Source: Rouxiella sp. WC2420 (GTDB taxonomy: Bacteria > Pseudomonadota > Gammaproteobacteria > Enterobacterales > Enterobacteriaceae). Taken from it: a stretch of DNA of 64,000 nt. The translations under genes were made by a program, and so were the position numbers. Location of the stretch: the NCBI RefSeq assembly GCF_041200025.1, contig NZ_CP165628.1:3534001-3598000 (forward strand), read 5' to 3'. Positions 46,168-55,000 of the stretch are shown piece by piece. Position 1 is the first letter of the stretch. Every line of letters begins with the position of its first letter. The notes under the pieces were generated by a model, which was given only the letters and a program-made list of their open reading frames with translations, was not told the origin of the DNA and made no database searches.

Positions 46168-46710
46168 TTAACTACGAACGGTGCTTAATTCCAACTGCCC
46201 GCTCTTATCCAACGGGATCTTGGTACCAGGATCGTGATCCATCCGTACTTTGCCCTGCTGGCCGTCGATTTTGTAGGTCACATCATAGCCCAGCATTTTT
46301 TCTGACTTGTCATACACTGTGGTACAACGCTGACGCTGAGTGGTGTAAGTATCATTGTCCTGCATGCTGCTTTGGACACGATTACCCGCATAACCACCGC
46401 CGATTGCTCCCGCAACTGTCGCCAAACTGCGCCCATGACCGCCACCAAATTGATGACCAATCACCCCACCGGCAACCGCACCCAGCAATGAGCCCGCGAT
46501 TTGATTCTCATCCTGTACTGGACGACGGTGCGTCACGGTCACATTACGACATTCCTGACGCGGGGTTTTCGTGGTTTCCTTGATAGGCGTTGCACTGACG
46601 ACCTGCGCATATTGAGGACCGGAAGAAAAAACGTTCATACTTGCTACTGCCGCAACCCCCAGGGCTGCTGCGACGCCTATCCCGACGCCAGCTAACATTG
46701 ACTTATTCAC
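46168..46710 (-). CDS. ycfJ: Glycine-zipper 2TM protein YcfJ
   Basis: A 180-residue protein starting at GTG behind AGGA, by homology to E. coli YcfJ (NKSMLAGVGIGVAAALGVAAVASMNVF). The sequence PQYAQVVSATPIKETTKTPR and the glycine-zipper GSLLGAVAGGVIGHQFGGG are characteristic, followed by cysteine-containing TQRQRCTTVYDKSEKMLGYDVTY. It is anchored to the envelope. Its precise role is unclear. In some species it is linked to biofilm and stress. Confidence 0.92.
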   Translation of the reverse strand: MNKSMLAGVGIGVAAALGVAAVASMNVFSSGPQYAQVVSATPIKETTKTPRQECRNVTVTHRRPVQDENQIAGSLLGAVAGGVIGHQFGGGHGRSLATVAGAIGGGYAGNRVQSSMQDNDTYTTQRQRCTTVYDKSEKMLGYDVTYKIDGQQGKVRMDHDPGTKIPLDKSGQLELSTVRS

Positions 46711-46937
46711 AGGACATCCTCCTGAAAGTGATATCACGGTAAAGTTTGCTCAATTAGCCTACGACGGACAATAAGACATTTGGATAAAACACGGGAAGTG
46801 AGAGGTGTAAATCTATCTTTAAGATAATTCTCAGGAAAACAGTGTTAACAAACCAAATTAAAAGTTGTCCCGAAGATATGGTGAATAGCCAAGAAGTTAA
46901 TAAACATTAATTAGAAAGAAACTCGAATCGATTCAGC

Positions 46938-46966
46938 CTCCAGTTAAAAAAAACCGGAGGCCAAAT
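46938..46966 (-). terminator. Hairpin downstream of ndh
   Basis: On the minus strand GCCTCC and GGAGGC pair around a loop that is mostly T, immediately after the ndh stop. The T-run is in the loop, so termination efficiency is uncertain. Confidence 0.5.
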
Positions 46967-46972
46967 AGCGAC

Positions 46973-48277
46973 TTAGTGAAGCTTGAGTCGCGGGCGCAAA
47001 ACCCGATTAATACTGCCAACAAACATCATTAAACCTGTTTTAATATAGCCGTGCAGAGCAATCTGATGCATGCGGTATAAAGAAACATACACCATGCGGG
47101 CCAGACGGCCTTCAATCATCATCGAGCCCTTGGTCAGATTCCCCATCAGACTGCCAACAGTGCTAAAGCGCGACAACGAGACCAAAGAACCGTGATCCTT
47201 ATAGAGATAAGGTTTCAGCGTTCGACCGTTGCGCTGTGCGATGATATTGGCAAAACAGCGAGAAGCCATTTGATGCGCAGACTGCGCGCGCGGAGGCACA
47301 AAACCACCTGACGGCAAGGCACAGGAAGCACAGTCACCAATCGCGTAGATATCAGGATCGCGCGTGGTTTGCAGCGTAGGCTCGACCACCAGCTGATTAA
47401 TGCGGTTGGTTTCCAACCCTGAAATATCTTTGAGGAAATCAGGCGCTTTAATACCCGCAGCCCACACCATCAGATCGGCAGCAATAAATTCGCCATCCTT
47501 AGTGTTTAGACCCTTTTTCTCCGCGCTTGTTACCATGGTTTTGGTTAAGACCCGAACGCCAATCTTGGTCAATTCCTGATGCGCCGCCTCGGAGATACGC
47601 GCAGGCAGTGCAGGCAGAATTCGCTCACCAGCTTCAACCAGTGTCACGTTTAACGCACTATTTTGAAGGCCTTCAAAGCCATAGCTGTGCAATTCTTTTA
47701 CTGCATTATGCAGCTCGGCAGACAGTTCAACGCCCGTCGCGCCACCGCCAACAATCGCAATATTAACTGTCCCGGTTTTATCAGGATTGGCCGAATATTT
47801 CAGAAACAGGTTAAGCATTTCATTGTGGAAGCGATGTGCCTGATGCGGGTTGTCCAGGAAGATACAGTTTTCTTTAATGCCCGGCGTACCGAAATCATTT
47901 GAAGTGCTGCCCAGCGCCATAACCAGCTGATCGTAAGCCAGGTCGCGCTCGGCCACCAGCAGCTCACCGTTGGTGTCACGGATTTCAGCCAACTTGATGG
48001 TTTTATTTTCACGATTGATATCGGTTAAAGAGCCGATTTGGAATGTAAATCCATGATTGCGCGCGTGAGCCAGATAGCTTAACGCATCGACGCCGTCGTC
48101 AAGACTTCCGGTGGCAACTTCATGCAGCAACGGCTTCCACAGATGGCTGTGGTTGCGGTCGACCAACACTATCTCGGCTTTGCTGCTGCGGCCAAGTTTG
48201 TGACCCAGGCTGGTCGCAAGCTCAAGACCGCCCGCTCCACCGCCGATTATCACAATTTTTTTCTTTGCTTCAGTCAC
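46973..48277 (-). CDS. ndh: NADH dehydrogenase II (non-proton-pumping)
   Basis: A 434-residue FAD-dependent NADH:quinone oxidoreductase. The FAD-binding Rossmann motif is [18 protein letters not shown] and the NADH-binding one [30 protein letters not shown] is the second FAD contact. It binds the inner membrane peripherally and passes electrons to ubiquinone. Its upstream region has a perfect FNR site (48411-48424), so anaerobic repression is expected, as in E. coli. Confidence 0.97.
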   Translation of the reverse strand: MTEAKKKIVIIGGGAGGLELATSLGHKLGRSSKAEIVLVDRNHSHLWKPLLHEVATGSLDDGVDALSYLAHARNHGFTFQIGSLTDINRENKTIKLAEIRDTNGELLVAERDLAYDQLVMALGSTSNDFGTPGIKENCIFLDNPHQAHRFHNEMLNLFLKYSANPDKTGTVNIAIVGGGATGVELSAELHNAVKELHSYGFEGLQNSALNVTLVEAGERILPALPARISEAAHQELTKIGVRVLTKTMVTSAEKKGLNTKDGEFIAADLMVWAAGIKAPDFLKDISGLETNRINQLVVEPTLQTTRDPDIYAIGDCASCALPSGGFVPPRAQSAHQMASRCFANIIAQRNGRTLKPYLYKDHGSLVSLSRFSTVGSLMGNLTKGSMMIEGRLARMVYVSLYRMHQIALHGYIKTGLMMFVGSINRVLRPRLKLH

Positions 48278-48410
48278 TATGACTCCCTCAAATGTAAACC
48301 AAATGTTATCTAAGGGTAACGTTATTATCCTTAGATAACATAGGGTTGCTCAAGTTAAATCATCTTCAAGAATGAGGATAACACGCGGGAGTCCGTTGAT
48401 TATACCAAAA

Positions 48411-48424
48411 TTGATCTACATCAA
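48411..48424. promoter_or_regulatory. FNR-binding site upstream of ndh
   Basis: TTGATCTACATCAA is a perfect match to the FNR dyad TTGAT-N4-ATCAA. It lies about 135 bp upstream of the ndh ATG. FNR represses ndh in E. coli from similar sites. Confidence 0.8.
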
Positions 48425-48538
48425 TTGTTTTTGATAATCCCCGGTGATAACAAAAATTTTGCATCTTGCTATTCAATTAGTTAGCACCGGGAAGCCGAGG
48501 AGGAGAATCGTTACAGCAGATGTTTAGCGCAGAAAATA

Positions 48539-49573
48539 TTAAGCCTGTTTGTGTGCCTGCCAACGAGTATCTAGCTCGGTAAGCTCTTGGTGGGATTTTT
48601 TCCAACGATCGGAGTCGCGTAATGCCTGTCGACTCGATTTGCCGTGCCAGCCACCGCCGTGATACAGCGAGGCCACACCGTCGGCTTTCATTGGCGGCAG
48701 GTTGTCGAGCACGCTAACTGCGCCATCACGGTTATTGCAAACCAGAATCATGTCGCAGCCAGCATTCAATGAAGCCTGAGCGCGCTCGGCGTAACTGCCC
48801 ATTACCGCAGCCCCTTCCATCGACAGATCGTCGGAGAAAATAATGCCTTTAAAACCAAGTTCCTGGCGTAATATTTTCTTTAACCAGTAAGGCGATCCAC
48901 TTGCTGGGAGAGGATCGGCATCGGTATAAATCACATGTGCAGGCATCACAGCATCGAGCATCTTGCGTTCAATCAGTTGACGGAAAATGGCCATGTCATG
49001 CTGGCGGATTACTTCCAACGGACGATTATCCCGTGGCGTTTCCTTATGAGAATCGGCAGTGACTGCGCCATGTCCGGGAAAATGCTTGCCGGTCACTTTC
49101 ATGCCAGCCGCGTGCATACCGCGAATGTAGCGCTCGGCGATATCCAGCGCTTTTTGCGAGTCTTGATGGAAAGAACGCTCACCAATCGCAGCGCTAATAT
49201 GGCCGATGTCCAACACTGGGGCAAAACTGATATCAATATCCATGGCGATCATTTCTGCCGCCATCAGCCAACCGGCCTCTTCTGCCAAGCTACCGGCTTC
49301 GCGCTCATCGTTTAAAGCAGCAAAAGACTGAGCCGCAGGGATACGGGTAAAACCTTCGCGGAAACGCTGAACACGACCGCCTTCCTGATCGACCGCCAGC
49401 ACCAGACGCTCGCGGGAAGCCGCGCGGATTTGGCGGATCAGCTCCTGCAACTGTTCAACGTCGTGATAATTACGGGTAAACAATATCAATCCACCCACCA
49501 GCGGGTGCTGTAAAATTTCGCGCTCTTCAGCATCCAGCTCGAAGCTGGCAACATCTAACATGACTGGACCCAA
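48539..49573 (-). CDS. nagZ: Beta-N-acetylglucosaminidase NagZ
   Basis: A 344-residue family 3 glycoside hydrolase that removes GlcNAc from anhydro-muropeptides in the cytoplasm during peptidoglycan recycling. [18 protein letters not shown] is the family signature with the flexible loop holding the Asp/His acid-base pair, and [10 protein letters not shown] contains the catalytic nucleophile Asp. [13 protein letters not shown] binds substrate. It follows thiK in the operon. The usual downstream ycfP is not present before ndh. Confidence 0.96.
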   Translation of the reverse strand: MGPVMLDVASFELDAEEREILQHPLVGGLILFTRNYHDVEQLQELIRQIRAASRERLVLAVDQEGGRVQRFREGFTRIPAAQSFAALNDEREAGSLAEEAGWLMAAEMIAMDIDISFAPVLDIGHISAAIGERSFHQDSQKALDIAERYIRGMHAAGMKVTGKHFPGHGAVTADSHKETPRDNRPLEVIRQHDMAIFRQLIERKMLDAVMPAHVIYTDADPLPASGSPYWLKKILRQELGFKGIIFSDDLSMEGAAVMGSYAERAQASLNAGCDMILVCNNRDGAVSVLDNLPPMKADGVASLYHGGGWHGKSSRQALRDSDRWKKSHQELTELDTRWQAHKQA

Positions 49574-49590
49574 GACCCAATACTCCTGTT

Positions 49591-50475
49591 CTAAAATTCA
49601 GATAATAATTTCTGACGCAGTGGCTGCGCCCAGCTTGCATAACGAATATCGGCCGTTTGCTGCCAGCGCACTTCAAACCACATCAGCATCAAATATTCGA
49701 GCCAAAGTCGCCACTGGCGAACCTGTTGCTCAAGCCTTGCAACATCACCAAAACCGCCTTGTTGGGCATACGCTTGCAACAATTCATACCGCTGAGTTTT
49801 GCTATAAGCATTACCGCTAAATAGCGCGGCAAATTCAAGGCCTATATCCGCAGACACCGCGTACTCCCAGTCGATCAAACGTATTCCTTCAGGGCTGTTG
49901 ACCCAATTTTGCGGGTGAATATCCATATGCGCGAGAGATATTTTTAACGCCCTAGGCAATCGTTGCTTGAGTAACCGTTTATGTAAATGCAGCCAGGACG
50001 GCGTTAACCGGCGGCGGTCAATCAGTTGCCAATAGTCGGCAAAACGCCTTTTGATATCCAGCGTTTCGCCACACGGCTGGCTGCGGTGAAGCTTTGCCAG
50101 CAGAGCGGCCAGCTGTTGTTGAGACTGAGCGGCAAAAAAGTGCTTCTCATCAAGCGTTTCTCCGGCGATCCAATTCACCACCAGCCACGGACAGGCCCAG
50201 GCATAAACCTGTGGGGCAATGTGCTTTGAAGATAGATGACGCAACAACCGATTTTCCCTGCGCCTGTCGATACCCAGCTGTCGTTTTTCAGTCGACTGCA
50301 ATCGCGCAAGATACACACCGCTTGCTGCTTCGATACGCCAGCTCTCACTGCTGAGACCTTCTACAGGTGTAAAAATGCAACCGGCGGAATAATCCGCCGG
50401 AAGATATTTTTTAACCCATGCCTCGAGGGAAGGATTAGTTTTGATTTTGAACTGCACCACTGCCTGACCAGACAA
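49591..50475 (-). CDS. thiK: Thiamine kinase
   Basis: A 294-residue aminoglycoside phosphotransferase-fold kinase. HMDIHPQNW is the catalytic loop (Brenner motif), and [17 protein letters not shown] contains the metal-binding Asp. [12 protein letters not shown] corresponds to the hinge. It phosphorylates thiamine in salvage. The start is inside the end of lpoB with about 40 bp of overlap. The sequence is fairly diverged from E. coli ThiK, but the order lpoB-thiK-nagZ supports it. Confidence 0.88.
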   Translation of the reverse strand: MSGQAVVQFKIKTNPSLEAWVKKYLPADYSAGCIFTPVEGLSSESWRIEAASGVYLARLQSTEKRQLGIDRRRENRLLRHLSSKHIAPQVYAWACPWLVVNWIAGETLDEKHFFAAQSQQQLAALLAKLHRSQPCGETLDIKRRFADYWQLIDRRRLTPSWLHLHKRLLKQRLPRALKISLAHMDIHPQNWVNSPEGIRLIDWEYAVSADIGLEFAALFSGNAYSKTQRYELLQAYAQQGGFGDVARLEQQVRQWRLWLEYLMLMWFEVRWQQTADIRYASWAQPLRQKLLSEF

Positions 50476-51052
50476 TTTCGCCAGACTGAACGGTCATCAG
50501 TTGCATATCCAGCGTCGGTGACTTCACGTTTCCGCTGGCATCGCTGTACAACACGTATTGGGCATTGACCTGACGTGCCAGTGCAATAGCCTTGCTGCGT
50601 GAAACCAGGTTATCATCGGCAGATAATCCCATCGCCTGTTTGGCTGTTGCCAGCTGCGAAGCGGGAACGACGGTGAAGGTATTGTTAGACGCCAACGCGG
50701 TGTGCATTGCATCGGTAATTTTACCGGTTTGCAGCGAACCATTGGTGCTGTTTTTCACGTTATCCAGAAGCAGAACGCTGCCTGACTGAACGCCTTCAGC
50801 CTTCAGCATTTTAGCCACCAGAGGCTGAACCGTTGCACTCCAGTCAATACTTTGCAGTTTCGGTGGTTGTGGAATGGTTTCAACCGGAGGCTGGCCCGAC
50901 GTTTCGGGCGCACCAATAGGCGGCACCGTTGTGATAGGTGCAGTAGTCGCCGGAGGTTGGGTCTGTGTTTGCTGCTGTTGTTCTTGCTGTGTGGAAATAC
51001 AACCGCTCAACGCCAAAGTTGCCAATGCCACGAGTAAATACTTTTTCATCAA
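50435..51052 (-). CDS. lpoB: Penicillin-binding protein activator LpoB
   Basis: A 205-residue outer-membrane lipoprotein. The lipobox is ATLALSGCIS. A Gln/Pro/Thr-rich disordered stretch (about residues 20-65) lets it span the periplasm. The globular domain SIDWSATVQPLVAKMLKAEG to [16 protein letters not shown] activates PBP1B. It can start at 51052 or the next codon. It lies in the ycfL-lpoB-thiK-nagZ series. Confidence 0.94.
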   Translation of the reverse strand: MMKKYLLVALATLALSGCISTQQEQQQQTQTQPPATTAPITTVPPIGAPETSGQPPVETIPQPPKLQSIDWSATVQPLVAKMLKAEGVQSGSVLLLDNVKNSTNGSLQTGKITDAMHTALASNNTFTVVPASQLATAKQAMGLSADDNLVSRSKAIALARQVNAQYVLYSDASGNVKSPTLDMQLMTVQSGEIVWSGSGAVQNQN

Positions 51053-51070
51053 CCCTCTCCGTACGGGATA

Positions 51071-51439
51071 TTAAAGATAGATGTGTACACGCACGCTGTA
51101 CGCATCAAGATTGCCGTTTAGCGAGTAGATATCAACGTTTGAATCCGCCGGAACGGTAATCGTTCGCGGTTCGGCAAAAGGCAGCAGGTCTAATCCCTGC
51201 TTGTCATACCAATAGAATATATAATGAACTGCTATCGATTTTGACTGATTATTACTGAGCGACAAGGTGGCCTTCTGCCGCCCCTGATCGCTACCCAGCG
51301 ACGGCGTGCCTGGAATTATACCGGCGGTCAGCACTGGGGACTCCATAATCACGGTTTGTTGATTATTCAGAGCAATGCCCTGTTTAGTGCTACAGCCCGC
51401 CAGAAAAAACAACACAGCACAAGCCATCAAAAATCGCAT
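51071..51439 (-). CDS. ycfL: Lipoprotein YcfL
   Basis: A 122-residue lipoprotein with lipobox FFLAGCSTK. The mature domain (VHYIFYWYDKQGLDLLPF, PRTITVPADSNVDIYS) matches the DUF1425/YcfL family. The function is not known. The position between hinT and lpoB supports a link to envelope growth. It stops 18 bp before lpoB starts. Confidence 0.92.
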   Translation of the reverse strand: MRFLMACAVLFFLAGCSTKQGIALNNQQTVIMESPVLTAGIIPGTPSLGSDQGRQKATLSLSNNQSKSIAVHYIFYWYDKQGLDLLPFAEPRTITVPADSNVDIYSLNGNLDAYSVRVHIYL

Positions 51440-51461
51440 ACCTTTCCCTCGTTAAACGGCA

Positions 51462-51484
51462 AGATACCCACCGGTGTGGGTATC
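51462..51484. terminator. Hairpin between hinT and ycfL
   Basis: GATACCCAC and GTGGGTATC form a perfect stem. It lies between the hinT stop and the ycfL start and lacks a strong T-run, so it could be a partial attenuator in the operon. Confidence 0.5.
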
Positions 51485-51502
51485 TAACGAACCAGCCGCA
51501 TT

Positions 51503-51853
51503 TTAGTGCGCCAGCAGAGGGCCTAGATTATGGCCGCCAACCAGGTGCATATGTATATGATACACCACCTGACCGGCGTCTTTGTTGCAGTTAACAATCA
51601 AACGGTAACCATTCTCTGCGATCCCCTCCTGCTCGGCAATTTTAGCGGCCACGGTCATCATGCGACCTAAAGCTGCCTCATGCTCTGCCGTCACATCATT
51701 CATCGTGGGGATCAGGATATTAGGAATGATCAAAATGTGGCTGGGGGCCTGCGGCGCGATATCGCGAAAAGCGGTAACCAGTTCGTCTTGATAAACTACA
51801 TCTGCCGGGATTTCGCGGCGGATAATTTTACTGAAAATTGTTTCTTCGGCCAT
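51503..51853 (-). CDS. hinT: Purine nucleoside phosphoramidase HinT
   Basis: A 116-residue HIT-family hydrolase. The triad motif is [12 protein letters not shown] (HxHxHxx). It splits AMP-lysine and related phosphoramidates. The start [22 protein letters not shown] is chosen by homology over a longer frame. It is the first gene of hinT-ycfL-lpoB-thiK-nagZ. Confidence 0.95.
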   Translation of the reverse strand: MAEETIFSKIIRREIPADVVYQDELVTAFRDIAPQAPSHILIIPNILIPTMNDVTAEHEAALGRMMTVAAKIAEQEGIAENGYRLIVNCNKDAGQVVYHIHMHLVGGHNLGPLLAH

Positions 51854-51967
51854 GACTTCTCTCCATTGATAGCTCTTCACTACTTAAGCTGTGAGCGCAG
51901 TATGATTCAGCCGTTCCACTATTTTCAAGTTTCTTAAGGTGTTTGCTGGTTTAATCAGCAAAACAAT

Positions 51968-52004
51968 CAGGGCGGCATCTACTCGTTGGTAGATGCCGCC
52001 CTCG
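51968..52004. terminator. Strong hairpin between hinT and the inverse autotransporter
   Basis: AGGGCGGCATCTAC and GTAGATGCCGCCCT form a perfect 14-bp stem around a 6-base loop. It lies 55 bp after the inverse autotransporter stop on the minus strand. Confidence 0.8.
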
Positions 52005-52058
52005 TTTATTAAGGCTAATTAATTTTGAAACAATCAATTGACACTATGGGTTATGACT

Positions 52059-55000
52059 TTAGTTCGGCCAGCTAGGTATAACGATCGTACCTCCTGTCGA
52101 AATCCATGCGTTACACTGAAAACCTTGATTCATGAAAGAAACTCTTACTTTTTCGCTAGAATTACCATACTGGTCTTCAACATTTACTTCATATTCATGA
52201 TTCCCAGCCTCAATGTCCCTTTTCACTCCCTCATAAGCACTGCTCTGATATACTACTGATGAGTTGCGTCGGAAAATGACCTTAATTTGGGAATCGCTCA
52301 CGTTGGCAATATTCCATGAAACCCTTCCTGAAGTGTTATTGCCGCTAAGTTGATAGTTACATCCATAATTGTAAAGATCTAGCTTCCCGTCGCTTATAGG
52401 CAATACTGCGCTAGTTTTGCTTGATGTCACGATTGATCCTGTAAAACCCTGCTGAGTTTTAGGCGTGACTTTTACCGTGATGAATCCTTTTACATTGTTT
52501 CTAAGCACTCTATAGGAATTGCGAGTCTCTCCAGATATCGGCTTACTGTTTAAATACCATTGAAACGTCGAAGCATCTCCGCCTCCACCATTGCTTTGGA
52601 AGGAGTAATTGACTGAGAGTGTCTCTGCTGTTTTTGGTGTGCCGCTGATTTTAACATTAGTCACCTCAGGAACGGCGATGACAGTTTCCGTCCATGCATC
52701 TGCCCTCTGCCCTTCATCACCTTTGACATTCTTTGGCGTTACTGTCAAATATAGCCGAGAGCCTAAATCAGCTGCCTGAATGGTATAACTACGCTGCGTT
52801 GCTCCGTTTATACCATGCTGCCCTTTATTCCACTGAAAACGGGTCTCACCTTCATCTGCGCCCAGGCCGGCATATGTATATTCCCCTCTGAGCACACTTC
52901 CAACAATCGGTTTGCCGTCAATTTTCACAAATCTTGCTTCCGGTATTCCCCACACTGGCCCAACATTCTGGGAAGCGCTGGTAGAACCAGACACGCCACT
53001 CTCATTTTTTGGGGTCACTTTAACAGAAATTTTGTGGCCGATATCCTTATCAGACAACGTCAGATAGGTTCTTCCTCTTGCTTCAACAATCGGGACAGAA
53101 TCTCTGAACCATTCAAACTCGGAGTTCCCTTCTTTTGAGCCGTTGCCGACATAGTCGTATTTAACCAATAAGCTAGTGCCTTCAAATGCTCTTCCGCTAA
53201 GGTTGACATTGCGAGCCTCTGGTTTTGTTACCAATACCTTTATTTTATTAGAATTAATATTATTACCATATTCTCCTAAGGTATTTTGTGGAACAACATT
53301 GACAAATATTTCATTTCCAGCATCAGCCAGGCTTATAACGTAGTCTTTACTCGTTGCACCGGTTATCCAACCTTTATCGTTCATCCACTGGAAGCCCGTT
53401 TTCCCCTCTGCCATTCCGTGGCCAATGTAGGTATATGACGACTCTAGCTTACTTCCTATAGCTGGCTGCCCGGTAATCTTCAAATCTTTAATCTCCGGCG
53501 CTGCGTGTTTAACGGTAACAGAAACATTTATGGATTCAGGAGCTGCCGAAGTATTGGTTTCTGACTGGCTTATTGTAATGCTGGCATTACCCGCCCCCAC
53601 AAACGTCAGTTCGCCACTATCAGAAACAGTCACCACGTTTCTACCCGAAGACTTATAGAAGAAAGCACCGTCGTTTCCGCCGGTAACTTTCAGCATTTGA
53701 GCTGGCGCTCCGAAGTCAACTATCACTGGGTCAGCCTGCAATGCAGGCGCATCTTTAACCCCAACGGTGACAGCGAGCGTGGCTTTTTGCCCCTTATAAT
53801 TAACACTCTCCTCTTCAGTAACGGTTAACGTTGCCGTGCCTTTCATATGCCCTTTCACGTTGCCATTACTGTCTACGCTGGCGACTGTTTCTTTGTCACT
53901 GCGAAAACTTAGTTTGCCGCCGTTGCCGCCCGTTATCTTGGCATTTTTGAACTCATCAATTTTCAGCGTCAGCGGACTTACCTTGAGCGCCGTGCCTGTA
54001 GTCTTATTGATATTTACGGCAACGGTGATGTCTTTAGGTGCAGCCACTGTATCGGTGGCAGCCTGACTGACGACGATGCTGGTATTGCCCGCGCCAACAA
54101 ACGTTAATTCTCCCTGACTATTCACCTTAACAACGTTTTTATTCAGCGAGTTAAAGCTAAGTAAACCGTTATTGCCGCCGGTAACTTCCAGCTTTTGAAC
54201 CGCTGCGCCGAACTCCACAATCACTGGCTCGGCTTTTAGTGCAGTCGCATCCTTCAGATCAACAGTGACGGTAAGCATTGCCTGCTGGCCAATGTAATTG
54301 GTGCTTTCAGCCTCTGTCACTGTCACCTTTGCCTTTCCTGAGGTATGAGCAGTGACTTTGCCATTACTGTCTACACTGGCGACAGTATCTTTGTCACTGC
54401 GATAACTCAGCACGCCGCCTCGCTCACCGTTTCCGCCTTTCAGCCTTAACTCTTGCTTTTCTCCCGCTTTTAACGTCATTGGACTCGCTGACAATACCGG
54501 CCCAATTATTTTCCGTACTGTAACCTCAACATCGATTGCTTGCGGAGCAGCTATGCTTTCCGTTGCCGCCTGGCTTACGGTGATATGAGTTCGGCCCGCT
54601 TTCACAAACGTCATAACGCCTGTGCGGCTAACCTCTACAATGCTGTTATCCGCAGATTCATAGCTCAAAATCCCATTATTACCCCCCCTGATAATTAGCG
54701 GGCGCGGCACTGTACCAAAGGCCCATGACACGGGATCAGCCTCCAGCGCGATGGCATCTCTCATATCGACAGTAACAGTTAGCGTAGCCTTCTGACTGAT
54801 GTAGTTGGTACTCTCCGCCTCAGTTACCGTTACCGTTGCAGAGCCGGAAGCATGAGCGGTCACTTTTCCCGTATTATCTATGCTAGCGATTGCAGGATTG
54901 GCTGACTCATAGGTAATTTTGCCGCCATTGCCGCCTTTTACTTCTGTATTGTTAGATTCACCAACTTTCAGCGCCAGCGGGCTTACTTTAAGCGCCGTGC

